From the NCBI GenBank assembly GCA_963749035.1, contig CAVVKW010000004.1:1302001-1366000 (forward strand): 64,000 bases of DNA. The letters run 5' to 3'. The notes under the pieces were generated by a model that ran no database searches, had not been told where the DNA came from, and was given only the letters and a program-made list of their open reading frames with translations. The first letter of the stretch is position 1; each line of letters starts with the position of its first letter. Positions 1-7,919 of this stretch are shown one piece after another. The DNA comes from CAVVKW01 sp963749035 (GTDB lineage: Bacteria; Verrucomicrobiota; Verrucomicrobiia; Chthoniobacterales; JAATET01). Both the position numbers and the translations under genes were made by a program.

Positions 1-177
1 GACGGCGGAGCGTTCGTGCGAGAGCACCTCGATCACACCCGGCCAACGTTGAATCTCGGCATCCGACGAAAAGGCCAGTTCGATGGTCCGCTTGTCGGCG
101 TCAATCGAGCCAATGCCAAACGCCCGGTGAAACTCTCCACCGATGAGCTGACTGATTTTGTGCGAGACTTGAGGCAC
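1..177 (-). CDS. Phage prohead protease, N-terminal part (cut by window edge)
   Basis: This is a 59-codon partial gene, open to position 1. It starts at a GTG 12 bp after the portal stop codon, and the same frame runs back into that stop, so the start is well bounded. The visible protein carries a pattern RTIELAFSSDAEIQRW near residue 30, as in HK97-family prohead proteases of lambda-like Proteobacteria and Verrucomicrobia phages; these are often fused to the major capsid protein. The family removes the scaffold during head maturation. Position directly after the portal gene fits head-gene order. Catalytic residues lie outside the window, so the family call rests on the N-terminal signature and context. 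Confidence 0.6.
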   Translation of the reverse strand, partial: MPQVSHKISQLIGGEFHRAFGIGSIDADKRTIELAFSSDAEIQRWPGVIEVLSHERSAV

Positions 178-188
178 GGTCGGAACTT

Positions 189-1727
189 TTACGCGTCATC
201 CGTTTTTTGGTCTTGTGCGGGAATTTGCTTCCCCTCTTGAGGCGGAGCGGTCCCGGCGGGTGCCGCTGTCACGATGCCGCGCCGCTCAAGCTCCGCGTCC
301 TCGCGCTCTATCTCGTCCCAAATATCCTGCGGATCATTCCCCATGTCCTCGATCACGCGAGAGCGCGACGTGAACGCTTGGGCGACGGCCTTCTCGTTCG
401 CCGACTGCTCCGCGCTCGGATCGATCCACGACCAGCGTCGCCCCTTGAACGCGACCTGCTTGAACTTGTCGAGACGCTCGAATCGCAGTGGCTTGTCGTT
501 GACTCGGATGGACTGCGAGAGCAACGCTCTTTCCAGCCAACGCACGTAAAGTGGCCAGCACCAGCGAGTCAAAAACGACTCCTGCAAGCCTTTCCAGACT
601 TCCCGCTCGTCCAGAGCGCCCTGCCGGATCGAAGAGAAATTCACGCTCGTCAAATCGCCGGAAAGATTGTGGTAGGACACGCCGAGTCCAACGCCCAGAG
701 ATCGCAGAATCGACCGGCTGAACGACTCGAACATCTGGTCGGGAAACTGGGGATTCCAATTTACCATTTCCCGTCTGCCGATGTTCTCGAAAACGCCCGC
801 TTCCGCATCCATCGGAAGATCGTCCTCGTCAAAATCATCATCGCCGTCGGGATCGCGGAACATGCCCATCTTCGCGGCTCCCACGCGGGCATTCACCAGC
901 GCCGCGTCTTCGAATCCCGAGAGCATACGGCCACGCCAAAGCGCCGTGCGAGTCCAAGGCAAGCCACGCTTCTGACCGATCAACTCCGGCACGAACCAGT
1001 GGAGGACGTTCGAGGCGTCGACGATGGTGTATTCCGTCCGTGACGTGGTGATGTAGCCCATCATCCGCTCGTCGAAATTCTTGAACCAATACCGAACGGG
1101 GCGGTTGTCGGCGTTGAACTCGATGCCATGCCGGATCGTGTTTCCATTCGAGAGCTGTTCGTAGTGCCGGTGATCCAGCCTCACCGGGTCGACCATCTGC
1201 ACGGAGATTCCCCACGGCCCGGCAGTGTCGCCTGTCCGAATGACGCCGATGGCCTCGCCGTCTTGAGCTGCGGACGTAATCGCTAGGCGCTCGGTGTCGG
1301 CCCGACTCATCGTCCCGCCGATTTCATAGCTTCCGGGCAATGAGAAATCACGCCACGCGGCCTCGATCGCTTTACTGGCGGGACTGTCGATTTTCCCGTC
1401 GGGATCTTTGATGTTCGCCGAAAACTTAAATCCCTCCGGACCCGCGATGTTGTCGCGGCAGAGCTGAAGGAATTTGCGGAAGTGATCCGAATCGCCGCAC
1501 ATCTGCCGCGAGCGCGCGACCGTCGGCCCCCAATCCTGGAAGACAATCGCGTCCGCCGTCTGAGGTTGTGTGTCCCAGCTCGCCTCGAGCCTCCCGGTCC
1601 CTGCTGCTTGAAGCATCCGCGCCATCGTGCGCCCAGCAGAAAACTTGCGACTCCCTGGCTGGCTAGATCGCCCCAGCTTCGGCGGTGGAGGATCCGACTG
1701 ACCCGTGAGAAACGAACGAATTCCCAT
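189..1727 (-). CDS. Phage portal protein, lambda gpB family
   Basis: This 512-residue protein should form the dodecameric ring at the capsid vertex through which DNA is packaged. The length matches lambda-family portals (about 500-530). The sequence around residues 85-100 (CRDNIAGPEGFKF) and the later stretch NLSGDLTSVNFSSIRQG, near residue 360, are typical of that family. The C-terminus is acidic and then Gln/Pro rich, as in many members. It overlaps the upstream gpW-position gene by one base and is followed closely by the protease gene. There is no frameshift, so the head module looks intact here. Confidence 0.93.
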   Translation of the reverse strand: MGIRSFLTGQSDPPPPKLGRSSQPGSRKFSAGRTMARMLQAAGTGRLEASWDTQPQTADAIVFQDWGPTVARSRQMCGDSDHFRKFLQLCRDNIAGPEGFKFSANIKDPDGKIDSPASKAIEAAWRDFSLPGSYEIGGTMSRADTERLAITSAAQDGEAIGVIRTGDTAGPWGISVQMVDPVRLDHRHYEQLSNGNTIRHGIEFNADNRPVRYWFKNFDERMMGYITTSRTEYTIVDASNVLHWFVPELIGQKRGLPWTRTALWRGRMLSGFEDAALVNARVGAAKMGMFRDPDGDDDFDEDDLPMDAEAGVFENIGRREMVNWNPQFPDQMFESFSRSILRSLGVGLGVSYHNLSGDLTSVNFSSIRQGALDEREVWKGLQESFLTRWCWPLYVRWLERALLSQSIRVNDKPLRFERLDKFKQVAFKGRRWSWIDPSAEQSANEKAVAQAFTSRSRVIEDMGNDPQDIWDEIEREDAELERRGIVTAAPAGTAPPQEGKQIPAQDQKTDDA

Positions 1728-2233
1728 CAGACGTGAACCGCGATTCGCCGACCCAGCGAAGAATTCCCGAGTTCTTTCCGGCGCTCTTCAGAGCGTCGCC
1801 CGCGCCAGTATTTCAGCAAACTCAAAAGCTCCGCGACGCTGTAATTTTCCAGCTCGCGGTTGTTGATTCGGTAGCGCTTCACGCCCTCGGCGATGTTGCC
1901 GCCTGCCATCATCGCTTCGAGCTTCTCGACGACGTCCATTGCTCGCGTCTTCTGAATCTTCGCCTCGGTTTCCACCAACGAAGCGCGCACCGTCAGCGGA
2001 TAATCTGCGACCGCCTTCTTTTCGCCACCACCGAGAGTCACCCACGCCTGCCAGCGATATTCCCCATGCTCCCATCCCGACGTGTCGGCGCTGATTTCCC
2101 AATCATTTCCGACCGCGATGGCGTTGACATCGTGTGACGACGGCCCCCGAAAATAAGCGATCACGCCAGTCCCTGCCGCGCAGATCCGCGCGGTGAACGT
2201 CTCGCCAGCTACAATCGACACCATCATTTCCAC
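1727..2233 (-). CDS. Phage protein in the gpW (head-tail joining) position
   Basis: A 168-residue protein lies between the large terminase and portal genes, the position of lambda gene W. The N-terminal 90 residues look like a small beta domain (G-E-T-F-T-A-R, later WEHGEYRWQAWVTLG), as in phage proteins annotated as unknown. The C-terminal part contains RYRINNRELENYSVAELL followed by a basic tail, a motif shared by gpW-like and related small head proteins. It overlaps both neighbours by 1-10 bp, implying translational coupling. Function is inferred from position and the C-terminal motif; the N-terminal extension is longer than gpW (68 residues), so this may be a fusion or another head-completion protein. 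Confidence 0.55.
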   Translation of the reverse strand: MEMMVSIVAGETFTARICAAGTGVIAYFRGPSSHDVNAIAVGNDWEISADTSGWEHGEYRWQAWVTLGGGEKKAVADYPLTVRASLVETEAKIQKTRAMDVVEKLEAMMAGGNIAEGVKRYRINNRELENYSVAELLSLLKYWRGRRSEERRKELGNSSLGRRIAVHV

Positions 2234-4170
2234 GCGTTGACGAAACCGCCGCGTGTGCGACGGGATCGAGTCCGCGCACCTTTCCGTTTTTCCTCCCGCT
2301 GGTCTTGTGCGGAAATTTGCTGCGGAATCAGCGGGTGATTCTCGTCGGGTTCCGGCTTTTTCGGTTTTGCCGTCAATTCCTCAATCCGATTTTTCAAGCG
2401 AAACGCCAACTTGTCGAACATCGGCGACGCCAGCATCAGGCCGGCGAAGGCGTAGACCCGACAATCGAAAGCCTCCGCCCGCTGCCCCTCCGCCTTTCTC
2501 CACTCGATTCGCGCAAACCCCTTCACGTATTTGGTCACCGCCTTGAGAACGGAGAGTTGACGGAAATAATCCAGCGTTCGCCCCTCGGGAAAGTGGCAGT
2601 ATCCCGGCCCCGGCTCGTTGATCTTGAGGCGTCGCATCACCGTCAATCGCGCCGGGTCCGTGCCCACCATGTAAACGTCTGTCGGTCGCTTTGTCTTCTT
2701 CCCCGAGCGCCGCCGCATCGGACTCCCCACAATCGGCAACCCCTCGCCGCCCTGTCCCTTGATCGCGAAGACGCCCATTCCCCGGTGTTTCTTCGCGTAG
2801 TTATAAACGGCCTGCGTGTTGTGTCCGCCGGAGTCCACGCACGAAGCGGCTACCGTCATCTCGACGCCGCTTTCGTGCTTCCACGCCCGCCGGAGGTGGT
2901 CGGTCAATCCCGGCCAAGGACTCCCCTGCTGTCCTTCGGCAATATCCGGGTCGCCATGAAAGACTTGGTAATCGATTGACCAACTCTCCTCGCCCCCGGC
3001 CCAACCGACCACCTCGCACTCCAGCCGATCCGGCTGCGTATCAATTCCGGCAGTCAGAATCAGCGCTCGGCGCGGCACCTCCGCCGGATACTTTTCGCAG
3101 TGCGAGAAAAGGTCATGCTCGCTCACAGTCTCGCCCGAATCCTCCCACGTCTCACCGAGCGAGGTGTTCACCCAGACCTGCAGTTGGGAGGGATCATCTT
3201 TGACCTGCAGGAATTCCGAAGCGACGTCCCCGATTGATTTCCAAGGCGAATACAGTTCGTTGACGTGGAATCCCGCGATGCCGACGAAGTCCGCCGTCGC
3301 GATCCAGCGCCCAACGCGCACGGCCTCGTTTTTCTGCGAGTTGGAAAAGAATGCCTCGCAGTCCGGGCATTGCAGCATCGCCTTCGCCGGGTCCCCTTGC
3401 GCGGGCGTGTCCTCTCCCCACCGCACGTTCGCCCACTGCAAATGATGCTCATGCTCGCAGTGCGGGCAGCGAACGTGGTATCGTCGCTTGTCCGACTTCT
3501 CCCACTCCTTCTCGATCCGCGAGAACCCTTTGATCGTCGGCGTCGAGCAAATGTAGATCCGCCGGTTCCAGAAATTGTTCGCGCGCTTGATCGCGAGCAT
3601 GACCGGATCTCCCTCACTCCCGGCGCTCGCCGGGTAGCGGTCAACCTCGTCGAGGAAAACGCACCGGACGGGACGGGACGCCAGCGAGGCGGGCGAGTTC
3701 GCGCCCGCCACCGTCAGGTGCCCGCCAGGGAAGGTCTTGTGAGTGATCGTGCTCCCCGAAGCCCTCGCCCTCCTCCCGAACAAAGCCGCCAACGCGGGCG
3801 TATCCCGAGCCATCGGCGAAAACCGATCCTTCGACCAAGCCTCCCCCATTTCCGTCGTCGGCTGAACGACCAAAATCGGCGATGGATCCTGCTCCGCGAA
3901 AAACCCGCACGCATTGTTGAGGATCTCAGTCGCCCCAATCTGAGCCGACTTAATGAAGCAAACCCGCTTGTTCCGAGGATCGCTTACTGCATCCAGAATG
4001 CCGCGTTGAAACTCAGCCCGGCTTGTTCGCCACCTTCCCGGCTCCGCGCTTGCCTCGCTGCTTAACCGGCGAACTTGGTCGCTCCACTGGCTCAACGTCC
4101 TCTTCGGCGGGGGCCTCATCCCCAACGCGATTGCGGCCATTAAAGCGAGCAACGACTTCCTCGCCGTCAT
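2224..4170 (-). CDS. Phage terminase large subunit, GpA family
   Basis: This ATP-driven DNA-packaging motor and nuclease acts at the portal. A deviant Walker A KSAQIGATE lies near residue 75 and a Walker B VFLDEVDRYP near residue 172, both typical of lambda GpA-like proteins. The C-terminal half has the nuclease-region sequence TAGIDTQPDRLECEVVGW. The length from the ATG at 4170 is 648 residues, normal for the family (about 640). Starts at 4191 (TTG), 4140 and 4119 are also possible. All overlap the small-subunit gene by at least 107 bp, an unusually long overlap that I cannot resolve further. The 3' end overlaps the next gene by 10 bp. Confidence 0.93.
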   Translation of the reverse strand: MTARKSLLALMAAIALGMRPPPKRTLSQWSDQVRRLSSEASAEPGRWRTSRAEFQRGILDAVSDPRNKRVCFIKSAQIGATEILNNACGFFAEQDPSPILVVQPTTEMGEAWSKDRFSPMARDTPALAALFGRRARASGSTITHKTFPGGHLTVAGANSPASLASRPVRCVFLDEVDRYPASAGSEGDPVMLAIKRANNFWNRRIYICSTPTIKGFSRIEKEWEKSDKRRYHVRCPHCEHEHHLQWANVRWGEDTPAQGDPAKAMLQCPDCEAFFSNSQKNEAVRVGRWIATADFVGIAGFHVNELYSPWKSIGDVASEFLQVKDDPSQLQVWVNTSLGETWEDSGETVSEHDLFSHCEKYPAEVPRRALILTAGIDTQPDRLECEVVGWAGGEESWSIDYQVFHGDPDIAEGQQGSPWPGLTDHLRRAWKHESGVEMTVAASCVDSGGHNTQAVYNYAKKHRGMGVFAIKGQGGEGLPIVGSPMRRRSGKKTKRPTDVYMVGTDPARLTVMRRLKINEPGPGYCHFPEGRTLDYFRQLSVLKAVTKYVKGFARIEWRKAEGQRAEAFDCRVYAFAGLMLASPMFDKLAFRLKNRIEELTAKPKKPEPDENHPLIPQQISAQDQREEKRKGARTRSRRTRGGFVNAWK

Positions 4171-4621
4171 AGCCCCCCGCCATTTCGACAAGCATGTCGT
4201 GAGCGGCCTCCATTAAGATTTCCTGACACACACTCGCATCCATCACGTCCGCGACTCTCGGCGCGGAAATCGCCGGACCAGCCAACACCTTCGACCGAAA
4301 TCGAGCCAGCATTTCCCCGACGACTTCGGCTGTCTCCGCGCCATGGTGGAATTCCCCCGAATACGCCACGGCCTCCATCTCCGCTTTGTCCGCTCGAGCC
4401 TTCGTCAATCGCGCCCGATGCTTCTCGTAATCCGCTGCGCTCACGTTCTCGGATTCGCGAACCAGCGATTCTCGATAGGCGATGTAGGCCTGAACGCAAG
4501 CGGCGGGAGGGTATTTCCCTCTCGCCTCTCGCGGAAGAATGCCTGAATTTACGAGCTGCTCTATTCTTGAAACTGTAATCCCTAGCAATTCGGATATCTG
4601 CTTGCTCGAAACTAAAGTCAT
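4013..4621 (-). CDS. Phage terminase small subunit, Nu1-like
   Basis: A 202-residue DNA-recognition subunit of terminase. Residues 1-35 form a winged/MerR-like helix-turn-helix (SKQISELLGITVSRIEQLV) followed by GILPREARGKYPPAACVQAYIAY, the usual Nu1/Nohgen start. A long helical section with RLTKARADKAEMEA follows, then a low-complexity basic tail. The start is supported by an AAGGAG ribosome-binding site 9-10 bases upstream. It is the first gene of the packaging module; the coding end overlaps the large subunit. In lambda-type phages the cos site lies just upstream, which here would be within 4622-4794. Confidence 0.85.
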   Translation of the reverse strand: MTLVSSKQISELLGITVSRIEQLVNSGILPREARGKYPPAACVQAYIAYRESLVRESENVSAADYEKHRARLTKARADKAEMEAVAYSGEFHHGAETAEVVGEMLARFRSKVLAGPAISAPRVADVMDASVCQEILMEAAHDMLVEMAGGYDGEEVVARFNGRNRVGDEAPAEEDVEPVERPSSPVKQRGKRGAGKVANKPG

Positions 4622-4794
4622 TCAACGCTCGCTCCTTTTTTGATGCTGACGGTCACCAAATCCAAATGGCAGTTTCGCCATAATTATCTAGCGGGAACTC
4701 AAGGTTGTCCGCCTACCCGCCTGCGCCCGCCCCCGGAAGAACCTATCGGGGGGGTGGGTGGTCAAGAAGCGACAGAAGCGGAATGATGTAGTCA
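4622..4794. other. Non-coding gap before terminase genes; possible cos region
   Basis: This 173-bp gap between the Mor-like gene and nu1 contains the nu1 ribosome-binding site at its left end. Near 4723-4767 a C-rich run faces a G-rich run across an A/T-containing loop, forming a GC hairpin. It could terminate the Mor-like transcript or belong to a packaging start site. No T-run or known cos consensus is visible, so its role is open. Confidence 0.3.
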
Positions 4795-5178
4795 TTATTG
4801 AACAGCCCTGCCTTGTGCTAAGGACTTGAGCCGAAGCCGCACCGTTTCACTGCTGACGCCGACAAGAATTGCTATCTCGCGCCGACGAAGCCCTGACTTG
4901 TGAGCCTGATAAATTTGGCGGTCACGACGATGCCTCGCGATGCACGAGCATCGAGCGAGGGTGAGGAGTTCGCCGCCGAATATCTTGGAGAGCTTTGCCG
5001 CTGCCTCTCTCCCGACGATAGCGGTTATCCAGTGGTTTTCGGGCATGTTCCGGGGGACGTATACCGCCCGGTGTCTCGCCACTCCAGCGAGCTTGAGAGT
5101 CAGGTCTCTTCCGATCACGTCTGCGATTGTTTGGGCAGATTCTGGGAGAGCAGGGAGGGTCGGTCCTGTTGGCGGCAC
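4795..5178 (-). CDS. Mor-like phage transcription activator / HTH protein
   Basis: A 127-residue protein with a GTG start. The middle part (IVGREAAAKLSKIFGGELLTL) matches the dimerisation region of the Mu Mor/C family. The C-terminal part is a helix-turn-helix (RREIAILVGVSSETVRLRL, about residues 97-115). Mor activates middle or late transcription in Mu, and homologues are common next to prophage packaging genes. It lies 173 bp upstream of the terminase small subunit on the same strand, so it is placed to switch on the packaging genes. The 5' flank carries a 7-bp inverted repeat (5191-5205). Confidence is good for an HTH regulator and moderate for the Mor family. Confidence 0.65.
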   Translation of the reverse strand: MPPTGPTLPALPESAQTIADVIGRDLTLKLAGVARHRAVYVPRNMPENHWITAIVGREAAAKLSKIFGGELLTLARCSCIARHRRDRQIYQAHKSGLRRREIAILVGVSSETVRLRLKSLAQGRAVQ

Positions 5179-5190
5179 GCATAGAGGGTA

Positions 5191-5205
5191 GCGGCAAGTT
5201 GCCGC
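5191..5205. promoter_or_regulatory. 7-bp inverted repeat upstream of Mor-like gene
   Basis: GCGGCAA and TTGCCGC flank a single G, 12 bp ahead of the Mor-like gene start. The symmetry and position fit an operator for a dimeric regulator of this gene, possibly itself. A short RNA hairpin in the leader is the alternative. Confidence 0.4.
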
Positions 5206-5220
5206 ATAGTGTCAAGATTC

Positions 5221-5241
5221 TTCGTCACAAGTTTCGTCACA
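5221..5241. repeat. Direct repeat TTCGTCACA x2, 12-bp spacing, beside att site
   Basis: TTCGTCACA occurs at 5221-5229 and again at 5233-5241, on the phage side of the tRNA fragment. Short directly repeated sites close to an att core are typical of integrase arm-type sites, so that is the inferred role. No integrase gene is present in the window to support it. Confidence 0.35.
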
Positions 5242-5266
5242 TCGCATCTTTTACTCCTCTTGGAGG

Positions 5267-5291
5267 TTAGGTTCGAATCCTACCTCAGGAG
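5267..5291 (+). other. tRNA 3' end fragment (probably tRNA-Asn): prophage attachment site
   Basis: The sequence reads as a T-arm (TTAGG, loop TTCGAAT, CCTAC), a 7-base acceptor strand CTCAGGA and discriminator G. The acceptor ending GGA-G fits tRNA-Asn, whose 5' end would begin TCCTGAG. No D-arm or anticodon arm precedes it, and the outermost T-stem pair is mismatched, so this is only the 3' end of a tRNA gene. That is the normal product of integrase-mediated insertion into a tRNA gene. It separates the prophage genes on the left from host genes on the right. Confidence 0.7.
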
Positions 5292-5420
5292 CGCAGCGAT
5301 GGAGGTGGGATGAGAACGCCGTTCGAGCACCATTCCGCGAAGCGGAAAGCCTCAATACCCAAAGGGCTTCCCGTGCAGCCTTGGCCCCTGCAAGGCAATC
5401 CTACCTCAGGAGCGCAGCGA
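5276..5420. repeat. 24-bp direct repeat of the tRNA 3' end (5276-5299 and 5397-5420)
   Basis: An exact 24-bp sequence beginning AATCCTACCTCAGGAG and continuing CGCAGCGA occurs at 5276-5299 and again at 5397-5420, 121 bp apart. The intervening DNA has small hairpins (TTCCGC/GCGGAA at 5333-5347) but no gene. The duplicate looks like a second attachment remnant from an earlier or tandem integration; the second copy ends 5 bp before the lanC-like stop codon. Confidence 0.75.
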
Positions 5421-5425
5421 CGCCT

Positions 5426-6598
5426 TCAGAAAAGTGGCAGACTAAATTTATGCGGATGTAGGGCGCGGAGAAGGAAATGCCCCGTCCCCGCGGCACCGTA
5501 GGTGTAATCGGGAGAGCTGAGCCCGGCCGTGTCCGTCGGCCATTCGTCGCCGCCGTCTCCGGCTGACTTGTAAGCGATCGCCATTCGCGCGAATTCTCGT
5601 GCCCGGTCCCGCCATTTGCTATCGCCAGTGGCCCGAAAGAGTTCGACGAAAAGTTGACCGCTGCCGGCGACTCCCGTGCACAGAGTCGGATTGGAGCGAA
5701 AATCTCCGTAGCGATACGCGGCCTCCCCCGCCCGTTCGGCCACGGCCAAAAGCTTAGTATCCTCCAGAACCGACGCGAGAAGGCAAAAGACCAGACCGAT
5801 GCCCGACGCGCCGTGACTGTATTGGCAACGCGACAATTCTGACCCGCCGATCGTCGGCGCCCAATTGAGTCCACCCTTCGCCGGTGTCGCGTGCTGGATG
5901 AGCGTGTTGAGAAGCTCTCTGGCGATGCTCAGCCACTGCTCGTCACGCGTTGCTCGGTGAAGGAGCGAGTAGAAATACGCCACACCGGCAATGCCGTGAC
6001 TGAGTCCCAGGTAAGCCGTCGTCCCCATACCGCCGTCCGGACGAATCAGGCAGTGGGTCCCCAATTCATTGCGCGTCAGATGCTCTGAGATCCAACTCCC
6101 GCACCGGACTGCACCTTGGAGATGTCGATCATCACCGGTCTTCTCCCACAGCTTGAGGAGATACCAACCATTCGAAGCTTCCCCTCCAAGAAAATCGATC
6201 ACCGGTCCCGGAGGCTCATCAAGGAGACGACTGGCGTTGGACTGACAGAATTCTGGAACGGACTCGTCCGGGTTGAATTCAGCGAGGTAAAGTTGAGCGT
6301 AAGCGACACCCGTCCGACCTAGATAGACGCCACGTTGGAAATCGCCCTCGACCGGATGCGAGCATTCACACCATCTCAAGGCACCTCGCGCAAGATCGAG
6401 CGCCCGATAATCTTCGGTGAAAAGGTAATAGTCGCGAAGAAACAGAGCGATACCAGCGACTCCGTTGAAGATGCAAAAGTGATATTGAGGCTGGTCCGCG
6501 TAATTGAGCGTCCTCCACCGGTAGCCCCCATCGACCATCTCCGCGGTCCGGGCGATGTACGAAAAGATCGATTCTACTCCGCTGCGAATGTCAGTCAT
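5426..6598 (-). CDS. LanC-like lanthionine cyclase family protein (non-canonical zinc site)
   Basis: A 390-residue alpha/alpha-toroid protein with the repeated LanC signatures: FNGVAGI (44-50), GLSHGIAGV (198-206), YSHGASGIG (260-268) and LCTGVAGSG (306-314). In NisC, zinc is held by a Cys in the third motif and a Cys-His pair in the fourth. Here the third-motif Cys position is Ser261 and the fourth has Cys307-Thr308 instead of Cys-His. The family adds cysteine thiols to dehydroamino acids in lanthipeptides, but class III cyclases work without these zinc ligands. No LanB/LanM dehydratase or precursor peptide is visible nearby. The ATG is preceded by GGAGGGG at 10 bases. Probably accessory DNA at the prophage edge. 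Confidence 0.8.
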   Translation of the reverse strand: MTDIRSGVESIFSYIARTAEMVDGGYRWRTLNYADQPQYHFCIFNGVAGIALFLRDYYLFTEDYRALDLARGALRWCECSHPVEGDFQRGVYLGRTGVAYAQLYLAEFNPDESVPEFCQSNASRLLDEPPGPVIDFLGGEASNGWYLLKLWEKTGDDRHLQGAVRCGSWISEHLTRNELGTHCLIRPDGGMGTTAYLGLSHGIAGVAYFYSLLHRATRDEQWLSIARELLNTLIQHATPAKGGLNWAPTIGGSELSRCQYSHGASGIGLVFCLLASVLEDTKLLAVAERAGEAAYRYGDFRSNPTLCTGVAGSGQLFVELFRATGDSKWRDRAREFARMAIAYKSAGDGGDEWPTDTAGLSSPDYTYGAAGTGHFLLRALHPHKFSLPLF

Positions 6599-6714
6599 CG
6601 ATTCTAATCCCCTCCAATATTAATTAAGTTGATACGCGCGACCCGGATATACGGGAAGTTCGAAAAGGTCGATTCTCCCGGCCCCTCCACTCACGAATTT
6701 CTACCGCCGACTCG

Positions 6715-7674
6715 ATGATCCCAACGCTCACGACCCGACGCATCCAACTCACGCCGTTCGCGCAGGACGACGCACGGCTCGTTCAAAGGTATGCCGGCGA
6801 CCCGGAGATCGCGCGGACGACGCTCAACGTCCCGCATCCCTACCCATCTGGCGCGGCAGAAGAATGGATCGCCTCGCACCTGCCTCAGTATCTGGACCAA
6901 CGGAACGTTGTTTTCGCGATTCGCTCCGTCACGGGCGAATTCTACGGAGCGATCGGACTCGATTTGGACCTCGAAAATCGAGTTGGCGAGCTGGGATACT
7001 GGATCGGACGGCCGTTCTGGGGGCGGGGAATTTGCACCGAAGCGGCGCAGGAGGTCATCGATTACGCTTTCGAGAGCTTCCCGCTCAATAAAGTGATGGC
7101 GAGGCATCTATCCGGCAACGTGGCGTCAGGCCGGGCAATGGAAAAAGCGGGGATGACCCGTGAGGGAACGCTGCGCCTGCACGTTATCAAGAACGGCATC
7201 CCCTGCGACATGATCACCTACGGCATCCTGCGAACCGAACTTGCGGCCAAGGCGGAGAAAAGCCCGTCTCAGGATATTCAGTTCCGCGATACGCGGGACC
7301 TTCCCGCCGCAGCGGTGGTCGCCCTCTATTCCGCCAATGGCTGGTCGGCGGCCGGTAACCCCGAGCTAACCGACGCCGTGAGAGCTTCACATTCGATTGT
7401 TTCGGCCTGGGACGGTGACCGGCTCGTGGGGTTGGCCACCACGCTGTCGGACGGACGTCTGGTCGTCTATTATCCGCATCTCCTGGTGTTGCCGACTTAC
7501 CGGCGAAAAGGAATCGGTAGCAAACTGATGCGAATCCTGACGTCTCGATACGCCGGGTTTCATCAGCAGATGATCGTTGCTGACGGAGGTGCCGTCGAAT
7601 TTTATCAGAAATGCGGATTCACGCGGGCCGGAGATACCGAACCCATGTGGATCTACCGGGGTAACGAACATTAG
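6715..7674 (+). CDS. Double GNAT acetyltransferase (RimJ/RimL-like N-half, GNAT C-half)
   Basis: A 319-residue protein with two acetyltransferase domains. Residues 1-165 match the RimJ/RimL type (TLTTRRIQLTPF at the start; acetyl-CoA loop FWGRGICTEA; KVMARHLSGNVASGRAMEKAGM). Residues 185-319 form a second GNAT fold with the acetyl-CoA motif RRKGIGSKLM and the usual FYQKCGF end. Each half is normally a free protein, so this is a fusion. The substrate cannot be told; the family acetylates protein N-termini, antibiotics or small amines. It is read away from the lanC-like gene and lies in the accessory region next to the prophage. Confidence 0.85.
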   Translation: MIPTLTTRRIQLTPFAQDDARLVQRYAGDPEIARTTLNVPHPYPSGAAEEWIASHLPQYLDQRNVVFAIRSVTGEFYGAIGLDLDLENRVGELGYWIGRPFWGRGICTEAAQEVIDYAFESFPLNKVMARHLSGNVASGRAMEKAGMTREGTLRLHVIKNGIPCDMITYGILRTELAAKAEKSPSQDIQFRDTRDLPAAAVVALYSANGWSAAGNPELTDAVRASHSIVSAWDGDRLVGLATTLSDGRLVVYYPHLLVLPTYRRKGIGSKLMRILTSRYAGFHQQMIVADGGAVEFYQKCGFTRAGDTEPMWIYRGNEH

Positions 7675-7919
7675 GCCGAATGGACCATCCCCGGGGAAAG
7701 TGCTCGCAATCATCTTCATCGAACAACGATTCCCGCAGAAATCTTGGGCACCACCGGGACGCGTCGATCCAATCCTCCCGCAAGATTCCCTCATCACTTT
7801 CCGGGCGACCCTTTTGGTCATTCCAGCGAGATGGTTCCGGTTAAAGCAAGCCCTCCATCCGCACGTTCCAATTACATGAACATTCGAACCCCGCTCTCCA
7901 ACCTTCACCGCGAAGAATT

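Noticed and set aside
5267..5291. A complete tRNA gene
   Set aside because: Only the T-arm and acceptor 3' strand are present; no D-arm, anticodon arm or 5' acceptor strand precedes them.
5426..6598. A lanthipeptide biosynthesis cluster
   Set aside because: No dehydratase, precursor peptide, protease or exporter is adjacent, and the LanC zinc motif is altered.
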